Part shown: positions 43,802 through 58,111 of the stretch, piece by piece
Layout: every line of letters starts with the position of its first letter
Position numbering within the stretch: the stretch's first letter is position 1
Assembly: GCA_012295275.1 (NCBI GenBank)
Contig: CM022665.1
Location: 48,347,564 to 48,411,563 of the forward strand
From: Chrysomallon squamiferum
Taxonomy: Eukaryota > Mollusca > Gastropoda > Neomphalida > Peltospiridae
Direction of reading: 5' to 3'
Length of the DNA stretch: 64,000 nucleotides
Notes under the pieces: model-generated
Database searches by the model: none
Told to the model about the DNA's origin: nothing
What the model saw: only the letters and a program-made list of their open reading frames with translations
Translations under genes and position numbers: made by a program

Positions 43802-46603
43802 TATTATTAGATGGAGCTGACAAATTTAAACTTATACTTTGTTCACTGATGTTTATTTATTTATTTATTTAATTTATTTAATTTATTTATATAATTATTT
43901 ATTTATTTAATTTATTTATATATTTATTTTTTAATTTATTTATTAATTTATTAATTTATATATTTATTTATTTATTTAATTTATATATATATTTATTTAT
44001 TTAATTTATTTATATATTTATTTATTTTATTATTTATTTATTTATTTATTTACAATTTGTAGGTTGGGCTGATGTTTCCCGAGGCAGGTCTGATCTACGA
44101 CTACATGCTAGACGATGCTGGGATCAGCAGCCCAGAACAAGACGATGAAGACGAGGACACAGCCAAGAGCAAAGAGGTAAACAGAAAGTTTTAACTTGAA
44201 ATGTGAAATGTGTGAAAAATGTGAAAAATATGTAAAATGTGTGAAATATGTGAAAATGTGTGAAATATGTGGAAAATGTGAATTATGTAAAAATTTGTGG
44301 AATATGTTAAATATGTGAAATTTGTGAAATATGTAGAATATGTAGAATATGTGAAATATGTGGAATGTGTAAAATATGTGGTTCTTCTTTTTTAAAAGTA
44401 AAAATGTGGCTGAAATGTAAAATGTTTATTGACAGATAGTTTACAAATATAAAATGATTACTAAAATGATTGTTTTTTGAATGTATGAAATATGTGAAAT
44501 ATTCAAAATGTGAAATACGTGAACTGTAAAATGTTTTACTAACAGGTTCAGTGGAGAAGCTGGATGTACAACCAACCTGATTACACCATCAGTCCAGACA
44601 TCCGCTACTCTGACATCATCGTTCCCACCTTGGACACCATCCGCAGTTCACACATCCTTGAGATGCTTATCACCAACAAAAAAACAGTAAGGAGAAATTA
44701 TTATATTTTGATTTGCCATTTAAGCAAAATTATATGTTTGTGTGTGTTTGTGTGTCTGTGAATATGTCAATAAAAATTCTGTTCACTTCACTGGTTTTAA
44801 TCACTGCTGATTTCAGGTACTGAGCATTGGTCCAACCGGAACGGGAAAAACTCTGACAATCGCAGACAAACTTTCTCGTAATCTGCCAAAGGAGTACATC
44901 CCTGACTTCATCGTGTTCTCTGCCAAAACCAGCGCGAACCAGACACAGGACCTCATTGATGGCAAGCTCGACAAGAGGTGGGTGTATTTTATAGTGTTCA
45001 AGTTTATTTTTATGTTCCTTTATGAGTTAACATAAGTGTATTGTTAATATGTACATTATAAGTTAAAATGACACAGGACCTCATGGTGATGTGATTTTTA
45101 AGCAACTGTGCAGAATGATCTGTTAAAGAATCCATACAAGGAACATGTGCTGTCGGTCAGTTAGAGTTCCAGCCATAATAACATTTTGATAACCAATTCA
45201 GTGTAGTGTTAACGTTTTGTTAACTACAGTTCAAAGTATTATTAACATTTTAAACTACAGTCACAAAAATTGGACACAGTTTATCGTCATATCTTTCATA
45301 CTTCAAATAATGAGAAATTTTCTGAATATTTTATTTTCGACCTAAAAGTTTACTAATTAAAACTCTGTCTGTATTTTTTTCTCCACAGACGTAAAGGTGT
45401 GTTTGGTCCCCCGCTGGGTAAATACTTTGTGTTTTTCATTGACGACCTCAACATGCCAGCCCTGGAGGTGTACGGAGCCCAGCCTCCGATAGAACTCTTG
45501 AGACAGTGGATGGACTTCAGTGGCTGGTACGATCGCAAAGCTATTGGTGAGTTCCGGCATCTCGTCGACGTCAACTTCGTCTGCGCAATGGGACCACCGG
45601 GTGGTGGGCGCAACCCCGTCACTGCGCGACTGCTACGACACTTCAACTTCCTGGCGTTCACCGAGATGGAGGACTCGAGTAAACAGAAAATCTTTGGAGT
45701 CATTCTCAAATCTTGGACAGGTGTGTACATGCTTTTTCCTTTCTGTTTTTTCACTACAACCCATGTTTTTCTTTTGTCTTTTTTTATTGTTTAATTCCAT
45801 TTTGTTTGGTGCTTTTAATCCTTTTATTAAAAAAAAAATAAAATACAATTTTTGTTACCTTTTCTGTTGTTTTTCCTTTTCATTGTTTTCCCCCTTGTCT
45901 TTATCAAACTGATATTTTTGTTTTATATATCAGTCTAACAGAGTTATCTGATGAAATGACGTGTTTGTTTGTGTTACAGATCTGTCTAAAAGACTATTTT
46001 TATGAAACGATGTGTTTGTGTTTTTTCAGATCAGTCACATAGTCTATAATTAAATGATGTGTTTGTGTTACAGATCAGTCTAAAAGACTATTTTTATGAA
46101 ATGATGTGTTTGTATTGTTACAGATCAGTCTAAAAGAGTAATGTAATGAAATGGTGTCTTTGTGTTGTTACAGATTAGTCCAAAATAGTAATGTAATGAA
46201 ATGATGTGTTTGTGTTGTTACAGATCAGTCTAAAAGACTATTTTTATGAAATGATGTGTTTGTGTTGTTACAGATCAGTGTAAAAGAGTTATGAAATGGT
46301 GTGTTTATTTGTGTTACAGATCAGTCACAGAGTCTATAATGAAATGATGTGTTTGTGTTACAGATCAGTCACAGTGTGTGTAATGGTGTGTTTATTTGTG
46401 TTTCAGATCAGTCACAGAGTCTGAAGGAGCACTGTGATCAGATGGTGGACACGTGTATTTCTATGTACAATCAGATCAAACAGGAGCTGCTGCCCACACC
46501 CGCCAAGAGTCACTACACGTTCAACTTGAGAGATCTGTCCAAAGTCTTCCAGGGAATCCTCATGATGGACCCAACCAAAATCACTGTAAGCAATAAAGTG
46601 TGT

Positions 46604-46669
<66 letters not shown>

Positions 46670-49600
46670 TTGTTATTGAAAACATTACAGTGAACATTAA
46701 ATATTGTCATTGTTGTCAAACATGATTATAGTAAGCACAGAACATCTGTTATATCTAATCAATGTAAGTGTATTTTATATAACTTCAGCATCGACTTTGC
46801 AACTGAATACTACAGGGAGGTTTGTTAATCTCTAATTTTATGATAATAGAGCATAAAATCAATTTTAGAATTTCACAGATATGAATAAGATGTATAATGC
46901 ATTCTGAATAGAAATTGTAATCTGAAAAGCAGATGTATTGTCATGTAGCTGATTGACTTTAGTGATCACTGATCTTGAGTTCAAGCCAATTTCAAGCTGT
47001 GATATTCCAATGAAATTTATTTCATAATTAATTACGGGCCAACCCTGGCTGAATGTTTTTGAAAAGGAACAAGATTTTGTTAAGGAAAAGAGACAGAAGA
47101 GATTGGAAGATTGATTAAAAACGTTTGTGATTTCAGAACCTGACAGACTTTCTCCGACTCTTCTACCACGAGAGCTGCCGAGTCTTCCAGGACCGACTGG
47201 TGAACAACCAGGACCGGCAGTGGTTCGAGGACCTGCTCAAGGAGAAGATGGAGAAGGACTTCAACACACAGTTCTCCGAAGTGGTGCCCAAGAAGCCGGT
47301 CCTGTACGGAGACTTCATGCAGGCCGCCGCAGTCGACAACAGACCTTACCTGGAAATACCTGATCATGAAAAGGTGAATTTTGAATACCTTCTCTCACAC
47401 AGGCTGCGAAACATGTCAGATATTCCTGTGACCATCTTTAGACTTTCATAGTCTAAGAATGAATATTATAAATTTTGTATCATATTTTAGGAATTTATAA
47501 CCCTTGCACACAAGTAATAGATAAATGTGTTTATTAGTCTGTGAGAAATGTTGTGTCTTATAAAACGTTTACATATTAAATATAAATATATTATATTTAA
47601 CATGAACTATATTTAATATAAACCATATGTAATATAAACTATAGTTAAAACAAATTATGTTTAATATAACCTGCATTTAATAAAACTATATTCAATATAA
47701 ACTATATTTTATACAAACTGTAATATATAAACTACCTATGATACAAACTATATTAAACTGTATATGACATGTATAATACAAATTGTATGTAACCATTGTG
47801 AGTACAAGAACAGTACATTCAGATAAACACAGCTAAGACAAACTATATATAATATAAACTATATTAAACTCTATATAATATATATAGCTATATAATACAA
47901 ACTGTATTTAACAGCTGGTGCGAGTACTAGAAGAGTATCTGGAGGACTACAATCAGATAAACACAGCTCAGATGAAGTTGGTGCTGTTCATGGATGCCGT
48001 TGAACATGTCTGTCGAATCTCGCGAATCATACGACAGCCTCTTGGCAATGCTCTGCTGCTGGGTATGGGGGGCAGCGGTCGACAGAGCTTGACCCGCCTG
48101 TCTGCACACATGTAAGTGACTGTACAATACAACTCTGTATTACACATCATGAAGAATTAAATTATATTAAATTTAATTCTCACTTCACTTAGTGAACTTT
48201 TAATAGTTAGAATATGACAGAAGTAATTATGTTATTATCTGTTCTTTTTATCATCAGTGTTTAAGATATTTTCTTTCTCATTTTTGTAAGTATACTCTTA
48301 AAATATTTCTTAATAATTTTAACACATTTACTTATTTATATCTGTATATTGTTAAAATGTTTATTGATATACTGAACCCATTTTCTTTCTTATTTCTGTC
48401 ACTATATTTTAAAATATTTCTCTGTATTATTTGTTAAAATGTTTATTGATCCTGTGTTTACTGAACCCAAAGTTTTGTAAAGTGTCTTTGTGTTTCAGGG
48501 CATTTATGTTTCCAGATTGAGCTGTATATTGTTGAAACATTTCGTAAAATGTTCAAAGCAAATTTTTCCTTTTAATGTTTGACATCAGTGCTTAAAATAT
48601 TTTATTCAAGTTATTTTTGTAACTGTAATTCAAAACTGTAATTTGTATCTCAATGTTTGACATCAGTCCTTAAAAATGTCAGAACTTAATTTGTATCTCA
48701 TTTTGTTCTTTACAAATGTTTTATTCAAGTAACTGTAATTTGTATCTCCTGACATCAGTTTTACAAATGTCTTTATTCAAGTGTGTTTTGTAAGTGTTTG
48801 ACTTTAAAATGTCTTTATTCAAGTAACTGTGTTCTCAGGTTTGCATCAGAAATTTTTATTCAAGAACTGTTTTGTATCTCAGTGTTTGACATCAGTCTTT
48901 ACAAATCTCTTTATTCAAGTAACTGTAATTTGTATCTCAGTGTTTGACATCAGTCTTTACAAATGTCTTTATTCAAGTAACTGTAATTTGTATCTCAGTG
49001 TTTGACATCAGTCTTTACAAATGTCTTTATTCAAGTAACTGTAATTTGTATCTCAGTGTTTGAAATCAGTCTGGTTTATTCAAGGACTAATTTGTATATC
49101 CATGGTCTTTACAAATGTCTTTATTCAAGTGACTGTAATTTGGTTTTGACATCAAATGTCTTTATTCAAATGTTTACAAATGTCTTTATTCAAGTAACTG
49201 TAATTTGTATCTCAGTGTTTGACATCAGTCTTTACAAATGTCTTTATTCAAGTAACTGTAATTTGTATCTCAGTGTTTGACATCAGTCTTTACAAATGTC
49301 TTTATTCAAGTAACTGTAATTTGTATCTCAGTGTTTGACATCAGTCTTTACAAATGTCTTTATTCAAGTAACTGTAATTTGTATCTCAGTGTTTGACATC
49401 AGTCTTTACAAATGTCTTTATTCAAGTAACTGTAATTTTGTGGTAAAATAAAATATTAACTAAATCTTCACACATTCAGGTTTGTAGTGTTTAAACTGAT
49501 CTGCTTGTATAAATTACTTCAATGATGATGATGATATGTTTGTGTGATAATGAAAATAAAAATGATCATCATCATCATGATAAACAAGAGCAAATAATAA

Positions 49601-52600
49601 CAATAATCTTATTATCGTAGTCATAATGAATGGAAATATCCACACAGAGAATGTGTTAATGAGTGTTTCACAATTTTCTTAAAGATCAAAAACGAGTCTT
49701 TCCTTGAAGACATCAACAACATTCTGAATGCCGGTGACGTGCCCAACATCTACGGCTTTGACGAGCTGGACCAGATCTACACAGCCATGAAGCCACTCTG
49801 CCAGGACATCGGCCTCACACCCACCAAGACTAATCTGTTCTCCCAGTACACCAAGCGAGTCCGCAGTAACCTGCACACAGTGATTACCATGAGGTGAGTG
49901 TCAGTAGTCTACACACAGTGATTACCATGAGATGAGTGTCAGTAATCTAACACAGTGATTACCATGAGGTGAGTGTCAGTAATCTACACAGTGATTACCA
50001 TGAGGTGAGTGTCAGTAGTCTACACACAGTGTCAGTAGTCTGCACACAGTGATTACCATGAGGTGAGTGTCCGTAGTCTACACACAGTGTCAGTAACCTA
50101 AACATACCAATTACCATGAGCAGATTATCACTAATTACCCACTATCTTTCTGTGCTTATTCTTGGTGTACTGTGAATACATGTTAATAGTAATCTGTATA
50201 TAAATTATTATTTAACTTTCAGTCAGTACACTGTGTGTATCTATATAAATTGTTATTTAACTTTCAGTACACTGAGTGTTTTTAACAGTATAACTGGTAC
50301 TATATAAATTGTTATTTAACAGTCCTCTAGGTGAGGTGTTCCGAGCTCGACTTCGTCAGTTCCCAGCTCTTGTCAACTGCTGCACCATTGAGTGGTTCAG
50401 TGAGTGGCCAGACGATGCTCTCAAGTCAGTTGCTCTCCGTTTCCTTGGCGACATTCCAGACCTGGACAGCACGGACGAAGTTCTCAATGGACTGGTCAGT
50501 CTTTGTTTTAACACAACTCTTCTGTACAGATAACTGTTAACTTTACATAATAATTTGTTAGGTCTTTTATTATTATTAACCTGTGGCCTATAATAAAAAT
50601 AAAATAAATAAATAAATACAAATTAAATGTAGTTTTTGAATATTCCTTAAGGTGTAATTAATTTAAAATACAAGAATATTTTAGTTTCATTATTTAATTT
50701 TTATTTTATTTTATTTTATTTTTTTATTTTTATTTTTTTTAAATGACACTTTACATTTTCATTTTCTTTTTATTATTTATATTAATCTTAAATGTCTATT
50801 TTTCTCATTGTTTGATAATGTTTGTTTACCTGTGTGAAGGTGTCAGTGTGTCATGTTTGATAATGTGTGTTTACCTGTGTACAGGTGTCAGTGTGTCATG
50901 TTTGATAATGTGTGTTTACCTGTGTGCATGTGTCAGTGTGTCATGTTTGATAATGTGTGTTTACCTGTGTGCAGGTGTCAGTGTGTCATGTTTGATAATG
51001 TGTGTTTACCTGTGTGCATGTGTCAGTGTGTCATGTTTGATAATGTGTGTTTTACCTGTGTGCAAGGTGTCAGTGTGTCATGTTTGATAATGTGTGTTTA
51101 CCTGTGTGCAGGTGTCAGTGTGTCATGTTTGATAATGTGTGTTTACCTGTCTGCAGGTGTCAGTGTGTCATGTTTGATAATGTGTGTTTACCTGTGTGCA
51201 GGTGTCAGTGTGTCATGTTTGATAATGTGTGTTTACCTGTGTGCAGGTGTCAGTGTGTCATGTTTGATAATGTGTGTTTACCTGTCAGTGTGTCATGTTT
51301 GATAATGTGTGTTTACCTGTGTACAGGTGTCAGTGTGTCATGTTTGATAATGTGTGTTTACCTGTGTGCAGGTGTCAGTGTGTCATGTTTGATAATGTGT
51401 GTTTACCTGTGTGCAGGTGTCAGTGTGTCATGTTTGATAATGTGTGTTTACCTGTGTGCAGGTGTCAGTGTGTCATGTTTGATAATGTGTGTTTACCTGT
51501 CTGCAGGTGTCAGTGTGTCATGTTTGATAATGTGTGTTTACCTGTGTGCAGGTGTCAGTGTGTCATGTTTGATAATGTGTGTTTACCTGTGTGCAGGTGT
51601 CAGTGTGTCATGTTTGATAATGTGTGTTTACCTGTCTTCAGGTGTCAGTGTGTCATGTTTGATAATGTGTGTTTACCTGTCTACAGGTGTCAGTGTGTCA
51701 TGTTTGATAATGTGTGTTTACCTGTGTGCAGGTGTCAGTGTGTCATGTTTGATAATGTGTGTTTACCTGTGCAGGTGTCAGTGTGTCATGTTTGATAATG
51801 TGTGTTTACCTGTCTGCAGGTGTCAGCGTGTCATGTTTGATAATGTGTGTTTACCTGTGTGCAGGTGTCATGTTTGATAATGTGTGTTTACCTGTCTGCA
51901 GGTGTCAGTGTGTCATGTTTGATAATGTGTGTTTACCTGTCTACAGGTGTCATGTTTGATAATGTGTGTTTACCTGTGTGCAGGTGTCAGTGTGTCATGT
52001 TTGATAATGTGTGTTTACCTGTCTGCAGGTGTCAGTGTGTCATGTTTGATAATGTGTGTTTACCTGTCTGCAGGTGTCAGTGTGTCATGTTTGATAATGT
52101 GTGTTTACCTATCTACAGGTGTCAGTGTGTCATGTTTGATAATGTGTGTTTACCTGTCTGCAGGTGTCAGTGTGTCATGTTTGATAATGTGTGTTTACCT
52201 GTCTGCAGGTGTCAGTGTGTCATGTTTGATAATGTGTGTTTACCTGTCTGCAGGTGTCAGTGTGTCATGTTTGATAATGTGTGTTTACCTGTCTGCAGGT
52301 GTCAGTGTGTCATGTTTGATAATGTGTGTTTACCTGTGTGCAGGTGTCAGTGTGTCATGTTTGATAATGTGTGTTTACCTGTCTACAGGTGTCAGTGTGT
52401 CATGTTTGATAATGTGTGTTTACCTGTCTACAGGTGTCAGTGTGTCATGTTTGATAATGTGTGTTTACCTGTGTGCAGGTGTCAGTGTGTCATGTTTGAT
52501 AATGTGTGTTTACCTGTCTACAGGTGTCAGTGTGTCATGTTTGATAATGTGTGTTTACCTGTGTGCAGGTGTCATGTTTGATAATGTGTGTTTACCTGTG

Positions 52601-55600
52601 TGCAGGTGTCAGCGTGTCATGTTTGATAATGTGTGTTTACCTGTGTACAGGTGTCAGTGTGTCATGTTTGATAATGTGTGTTTACCTGTGTGCAGGTGTC
52701 AGTGTGTCATGTTTGATAATGTGTGTTTACCTGTCTACAGGTGTCAGCGTGTCATGTTTGATAATGTGTGTTTACCTGTCTACAGGTGTCAGTGTGTCAT
52801 GTTTGATAATGTGTGTTTACCTGTCTACAGGTGTCAGTGTGTCATGTTTGATAATGTGTGTTTACCTGTGTGCAGGTGTCATGTTTGATAATGTGTGTTT
52901 ACCTGTGTGCAGGTGTCATGTTTGATAATGTGTGTTTACCTGTGTGCAGGTGTCATGTTTGATAATGTGTGTTTACCTGTGTGCAGGTGTCATGTTTGAT
53001 AATGTGTGTTTACCTGTGTGCAGGTGTCATGTTTGATAATGTGTGTTTACCTGTGTGCAGGTGTCAGTGTCATGTTTGATAATGTGTGTTTACCTGTCTA
53101 CAGGTGTCAGTGTGTCATGTTTGATAATGTGTGTTTACCTGTGTGCAGGTGTCAGTGTGTCATGTTTGATAATGTGTGTTTACCTGTCTACAGGTGTCAG
53201 TGTGTCATGTTTGATAATGTGTGTTTACCTGTCTACAGGTGTCAGTGTGTCATGTTTGATAATGTGTGTTTACCTGTCTACAGGTGTCAGTGTGTCATGT
53301 TTGATAATGTGTGTTTACCTGTCTGCAGGTGTCATGTTTGATAATGTGTGTTTACCTGTCTACACGTGTCAGTGTGTCATGTTTGATAATGTGTGTTTAC
53401 CTGTGTGCAGGTGTCATGTTTGATAATGTGTGTTTACCTGTGTGGTGTCAGGTGTCATGTTTGATAATGTGTGTTTACCTGTCTGCAGGTGTCAGTGTCA
53501 TGTTTGATAATGTGTGTTTACCTGTCTGCAGGTGTCAGTGTCATGTTTGATAATGTGTGTTTACCTGTCTACAGGTGTCAGTGTGTCATGTTTGATAATG
53601 TGTGTTTACCTGTGTGTCAGGTGTCATGTTTGATAATGTGTGTTTACCTGTGTGCAGGTGTCAGTGTGTCAGGAGATTCACCAGTCAGTGGCGAAGAACT
53701 CAAAACGCTTTCTCGCTGAGCTGTCTCGCTACAACTACGTGACGCCAACCAGCTACCTCGAGCTGCTCGGAATCTTCTCAAAACTCCTCGGCATGAAGAA
53801 GATGGAGCTGAACACGTCGAGGACCAGACTGAAAACTGGTCTGGACAAGGTGAAACATTTTTATTTTTAAAACACATGATTGTAGCACACAGGGTTTTCA
53901 TCTTAACAAGGTTTCACTGAGAGTTTAAACTTCATGATATTTTGATCTTATGATTCTCTGAAAGCACCATGTTGAACGACTTTATGTTGATACACATAAT
54001 TCTTATATAATTCTGTGTAATTCTTATAGTTTGATTTTATCATATTTTACTGAAAATTCAGTGTTTAATATAATGTTAATTCTTATGTTTTAATTTTATC
54101 ATATTTCTCTGAAAGATATATTTTAATCTTACAAGATTTCATGAAAGTTCCATTGACAATTCTTACTTTAAACTAAAATTATGAAATTTTATCAGACATT
54201 AAAATATTTTTAAATAATCAGATATTGTGTATTACTGAGGAAGTTCTTTTAAAATAATCAGATATTGTGTATTATTCAGGAAGATATTTAAATTAATCAG
54301 ATATTGTGTATTAGTGAGGAAGATATTTAAAATAATCAGATACTGTGTATTACTGAGGAAGATATTTAAATTAATCAGATGTTGTGTATTAATGAGGAAG
54401 ATATTTAAAATAATCAGATATTGTGTATTAATGAGGAAGATATTTAAAATAATCAGATATTGTGTATTATTCAGGAAGATATTTAAAATAATCAGATATT
54501 GTGTATTATTCAGGAAGATATTTTAAATTAATCAGATGTTGTGTATTATTCAGGAAGATATTTAAAATAATGAGATATTGTGTATTACTGAGGTTTTGTT
54601 TACTTGTTTACTTTCAGCTGCTGACCACTGCTGATGAAGTTGCTAAGCTGCAGGAAGAGCTGGCAACGATGAGGCCGTTGTTGGAGGAGGCAGTCAAAGA
54701 GTCCATACAGACCATGGAGAAGATTTCTGTTGACACTGTAAGTAAAATAAATAAACAAACAAATAAATAAAAAAATTAATTAAAAAATATGCAGTTTGTA
54801 TTAGAAGATGTATAATATATAATTATATTTTCAGTCTAGTAGTAGATAAAACATAATGTATAATGATATTTTCAGTCTAGCAGTAGATAAAACACAATGT
54901 ATGATGATATTTTCAGTCTGGTAGTAGATATAATGTATGATATTTTCAGTCTAGTAGTAGATATAATGGATGATATTTTCAGTAGTAGATATGATGATAT
55001 TTTCACTCAGTAGTAGATATAATGTATGATATTTTCAGTCTAGTAGTAGATATGATGTATGATATTTTCAATCTAGTAGAAGATATAATGTGTATGATAT
55101 TTTCAGTCTGGTAGTAGATATAATGTATGATATTTTCAGTCTGGTAGTAGATATAATATGTATATTTTCAGTCTAGTAGTAGATATAATGTATGATATTT
55201 TCAGGCTGTGGCGGAGGAGACCAAGGCTATAGTACAGAAGGAGGAGGCCAGAGGAACGGTGAAGGCCTGCCCTGACTCAGGCTATTGCAACAAATACACA
55301 GTAATGTGTTTGAACGAACCTGCCTGCCCTGGTCAGTCACTTTAAACAGTCACTTTAAACAAATACACAATAATATATTTAAAATAAACCTGAATAATAA
55401 TAACAATAATAATAACAAGAAGACGAAGAAGAAGAATATAAATTGTTTAACTGTGATGATCAAGTTTAAATTGGTTTTGATAAAATAACTGATAAGTACA
55501 ATTTGATGTTGCATAGATTGAGATCTGATTGATGTAGATATATTGTGGATACTAAATCTAGACATTGCATATGGATAGACTGAAATCTGTTTGAAGAAGA

Positions 55601-56061
55601 GATATTATACTTACTAAAACAGAATTTAATGATGGATGTATTCTGAAAAAAGATGCTAGTGTTGTTATCATTGCTGTTATTTCAAATATTGTTGAGAATT
55701 TGTGATAAAAGACCAGACTTTGTCTATCTGTGATTATCACTCATATAACTCAAGTTACATATGGTAAAAGCTAGTTTTAATATAAGCAGTAATAAATTGA
55801 GAAATGTTTGTTTTGTTCAGGACGCTGCTTTGGCCAGTTTGAAATCTCTCAACAAGACTGACGTGGTGGAGGTGAGAGCACTGCAGAGACCACCTGACGG
55901 CGTGCGCATGGTCATTGAGGCTGTCAGCATCATGAAGTCTGTTAAACCAAAGAGAATCCCTGGAGACAAGGTTTGATTACTGATAATAATAACAATAATA
56001 ATAATAATCATAGTAATAGTAGTAATAATAGTAATAGTAATAGTAATAATAACAATAATAA

Positions 56062-56099
<38 letters not shown>

Positions 56100-56202
56100 T
56101 TTCACTCATGTTAATTGTTTTTAACTCTGTGTCTGTGTTGTGACTGTTCTCGGGAGTGAAAGTGGATGACTACTGGTAGTGGTAGTAGTGGTAGTAGTAG
56201 TG

Positions 56203-56248
<46 letters not shown>

Positions 56249-56397
56249 CAGTATTAGCAGTATTTCACTCACATGTTTAATGTTAACTCTGTGTCTGTGT
56301 TGTCACTGTAGCCGGGAGTGAAAGTGGATGACTACTGGTAGTGGTAGTAGTAGTAGTTGTAGTAGTAGTAGTAGTAGTAGTGGTAGTAGTAGTAGTT

Positions 56398-56432
<35 letters not shown>

Positions 56433-58075
56433 TGTAGTAGTAGTAGTTGTAGTAGTAGTTGTAGTAGTAGTAGTAGTTGTAGTAGTAGTAGTTGTAGTAG
56501 TAGTAGTAGTAGCAGTATTTCACTATATTAATTGTTTTAAACTGTAGCCGGGAGTGAAGGTGGATGACTACTGGGAACCTGGCAAGGCTCTGCTGCAGGA
56601 CCCGACCAAGTTTCTGGAGAGTCTGTTCAAGTACGACAAGGACAACATCCCCGAGGAGGCCATCAAACGAATCCAGCCGTACATAGATGACGAGGCCTTC
56701 CAGCCCGCCAACATTGCCAAGGTGTCGAAGGCCTGCACATCCATCTGTCAGTGGGTGCGAGCCATGCACAAGTACCACTTTGTGGCCAAAGGCGTAGCGC
56801 CGAAGCGAGAGAAGCTGCGCATCGCCCAGGCCGAGCTCGCAGAGACGCAGAGGATCCTGGACGAGGCGAAGGCAAGGCTGCAGGAGGTGGAGGACGGCAT
56901 CGCAACGCTGCAGGCCAAGTACGATGACTGCGTGAGGAAGAAGGAAGAGCTGGAGTTCAAGTGTGCCGAGTGTGAGGCCAGGCTGACTAGAGCTGACAAG
57001 GTGAGTTGATGTTTTTTAAATCAGTAATCTATAAGTAACGGTCAGACTGTGTACCTGTCTGTGTGTTTATTATGTGTGAGGCCAGGCTGACTAGAGCTGA
57101 CAAGGTGAGTTGATGTTTTTTTAAAATCAGTAGTGTGTAAGTTTATTTATTATAAGAAAACACTGTGTACCTGTCTGTGTGTGTGGAAGTGTGAGGCCAG
57201 GCTGACTAGAGCTGACAAAGTGAGTTTGTTATCATTAAAATCAGTAGTGTGTAAGTAACACTCAGACTGTGTACCTGTCTGTGTGTGTTTATTATGTGTG
57301 TGTGAAAGTGTGAGGCCAGGCTGACTAGAGCTGAAAAGTGAGTTGATATCTTTTAAAATCAGTTCAAGTGTACCTGTCTGTGTGTGTTTATTATGTGTGT
57401 GTGTGTGTGTGTGAAAGTGTGAGGCCAGACTGACTAGAGCTGACAAAGTGAGTTGATATCTTTTAAAATCAGTAGTGTATAAACAACACAGACTGTGTAC
57501 CTGTCTGTGTGTGTTTATTATGTATGTGTGTGTGTATGTGTGTGTGTGTGAGGCCAGACTGACTAGAGCTGACAAAGTGAGTTGATATCTTTTAAAATCA
57601 GTAGTGTGTACGTAACAGTCAGACTGTGTACCTGTCTGTGTGTGTTTATTATGTGTGTGTGTGTGTGTGTGTGAAAGTGTGAGGACAGACTGACTAGAGC
57701 TGACAAAGTGAGTTGATATCTTTTAAAATCAGTAGTGTGTACGTAACAGTCAGACTGTGTACCTGTCTGTCTGTGTGTGTGTGTGTGTGCCGAGTGTGAA
57801 GCCAGACTGACTAGAGCTGACAAAGTGAGTTTGTTATCATTAAAATCAGTAGTGGGTAAGTTTATTTATTATAAGAAAACACTGTGTACCTGTCTGTGTG
57901 TGTGTCAAAGTGTGAGGACAGACTGACTAGAGCTGACAAGGTGAGTTGGTATCTTTTAAAATATAGTTTTTATATTAATTTATATCATTTATGTTAAATA
58001 TACAGTGTAGGTAACAGTAGTGTGACATAGACTGTGTATGTGTACACGTGTTATGTTCATGTGTGTGAGACTGAG

Positions 58076-58111
<36 letters not shown>

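Noticed and set aside
50805-53657. CRISPR-like array (regular repeats)
   Set aside because: There are no unique spacers; units are contiguous copies and the context is a eukaryotic intron.
50743-53719. Cys/Val-rich open frames of up to 319 codons
   Set aside because: Produced by a 45-bp unit (multiple of three) of an acceptor array; no start context, no homology, and the true exon 52 is in another frame.
56328-56547. Poly-serine and poly-valine ORFs
   Set aside because: (GTA)n microsatellite adjoining an exon 56 fragment.
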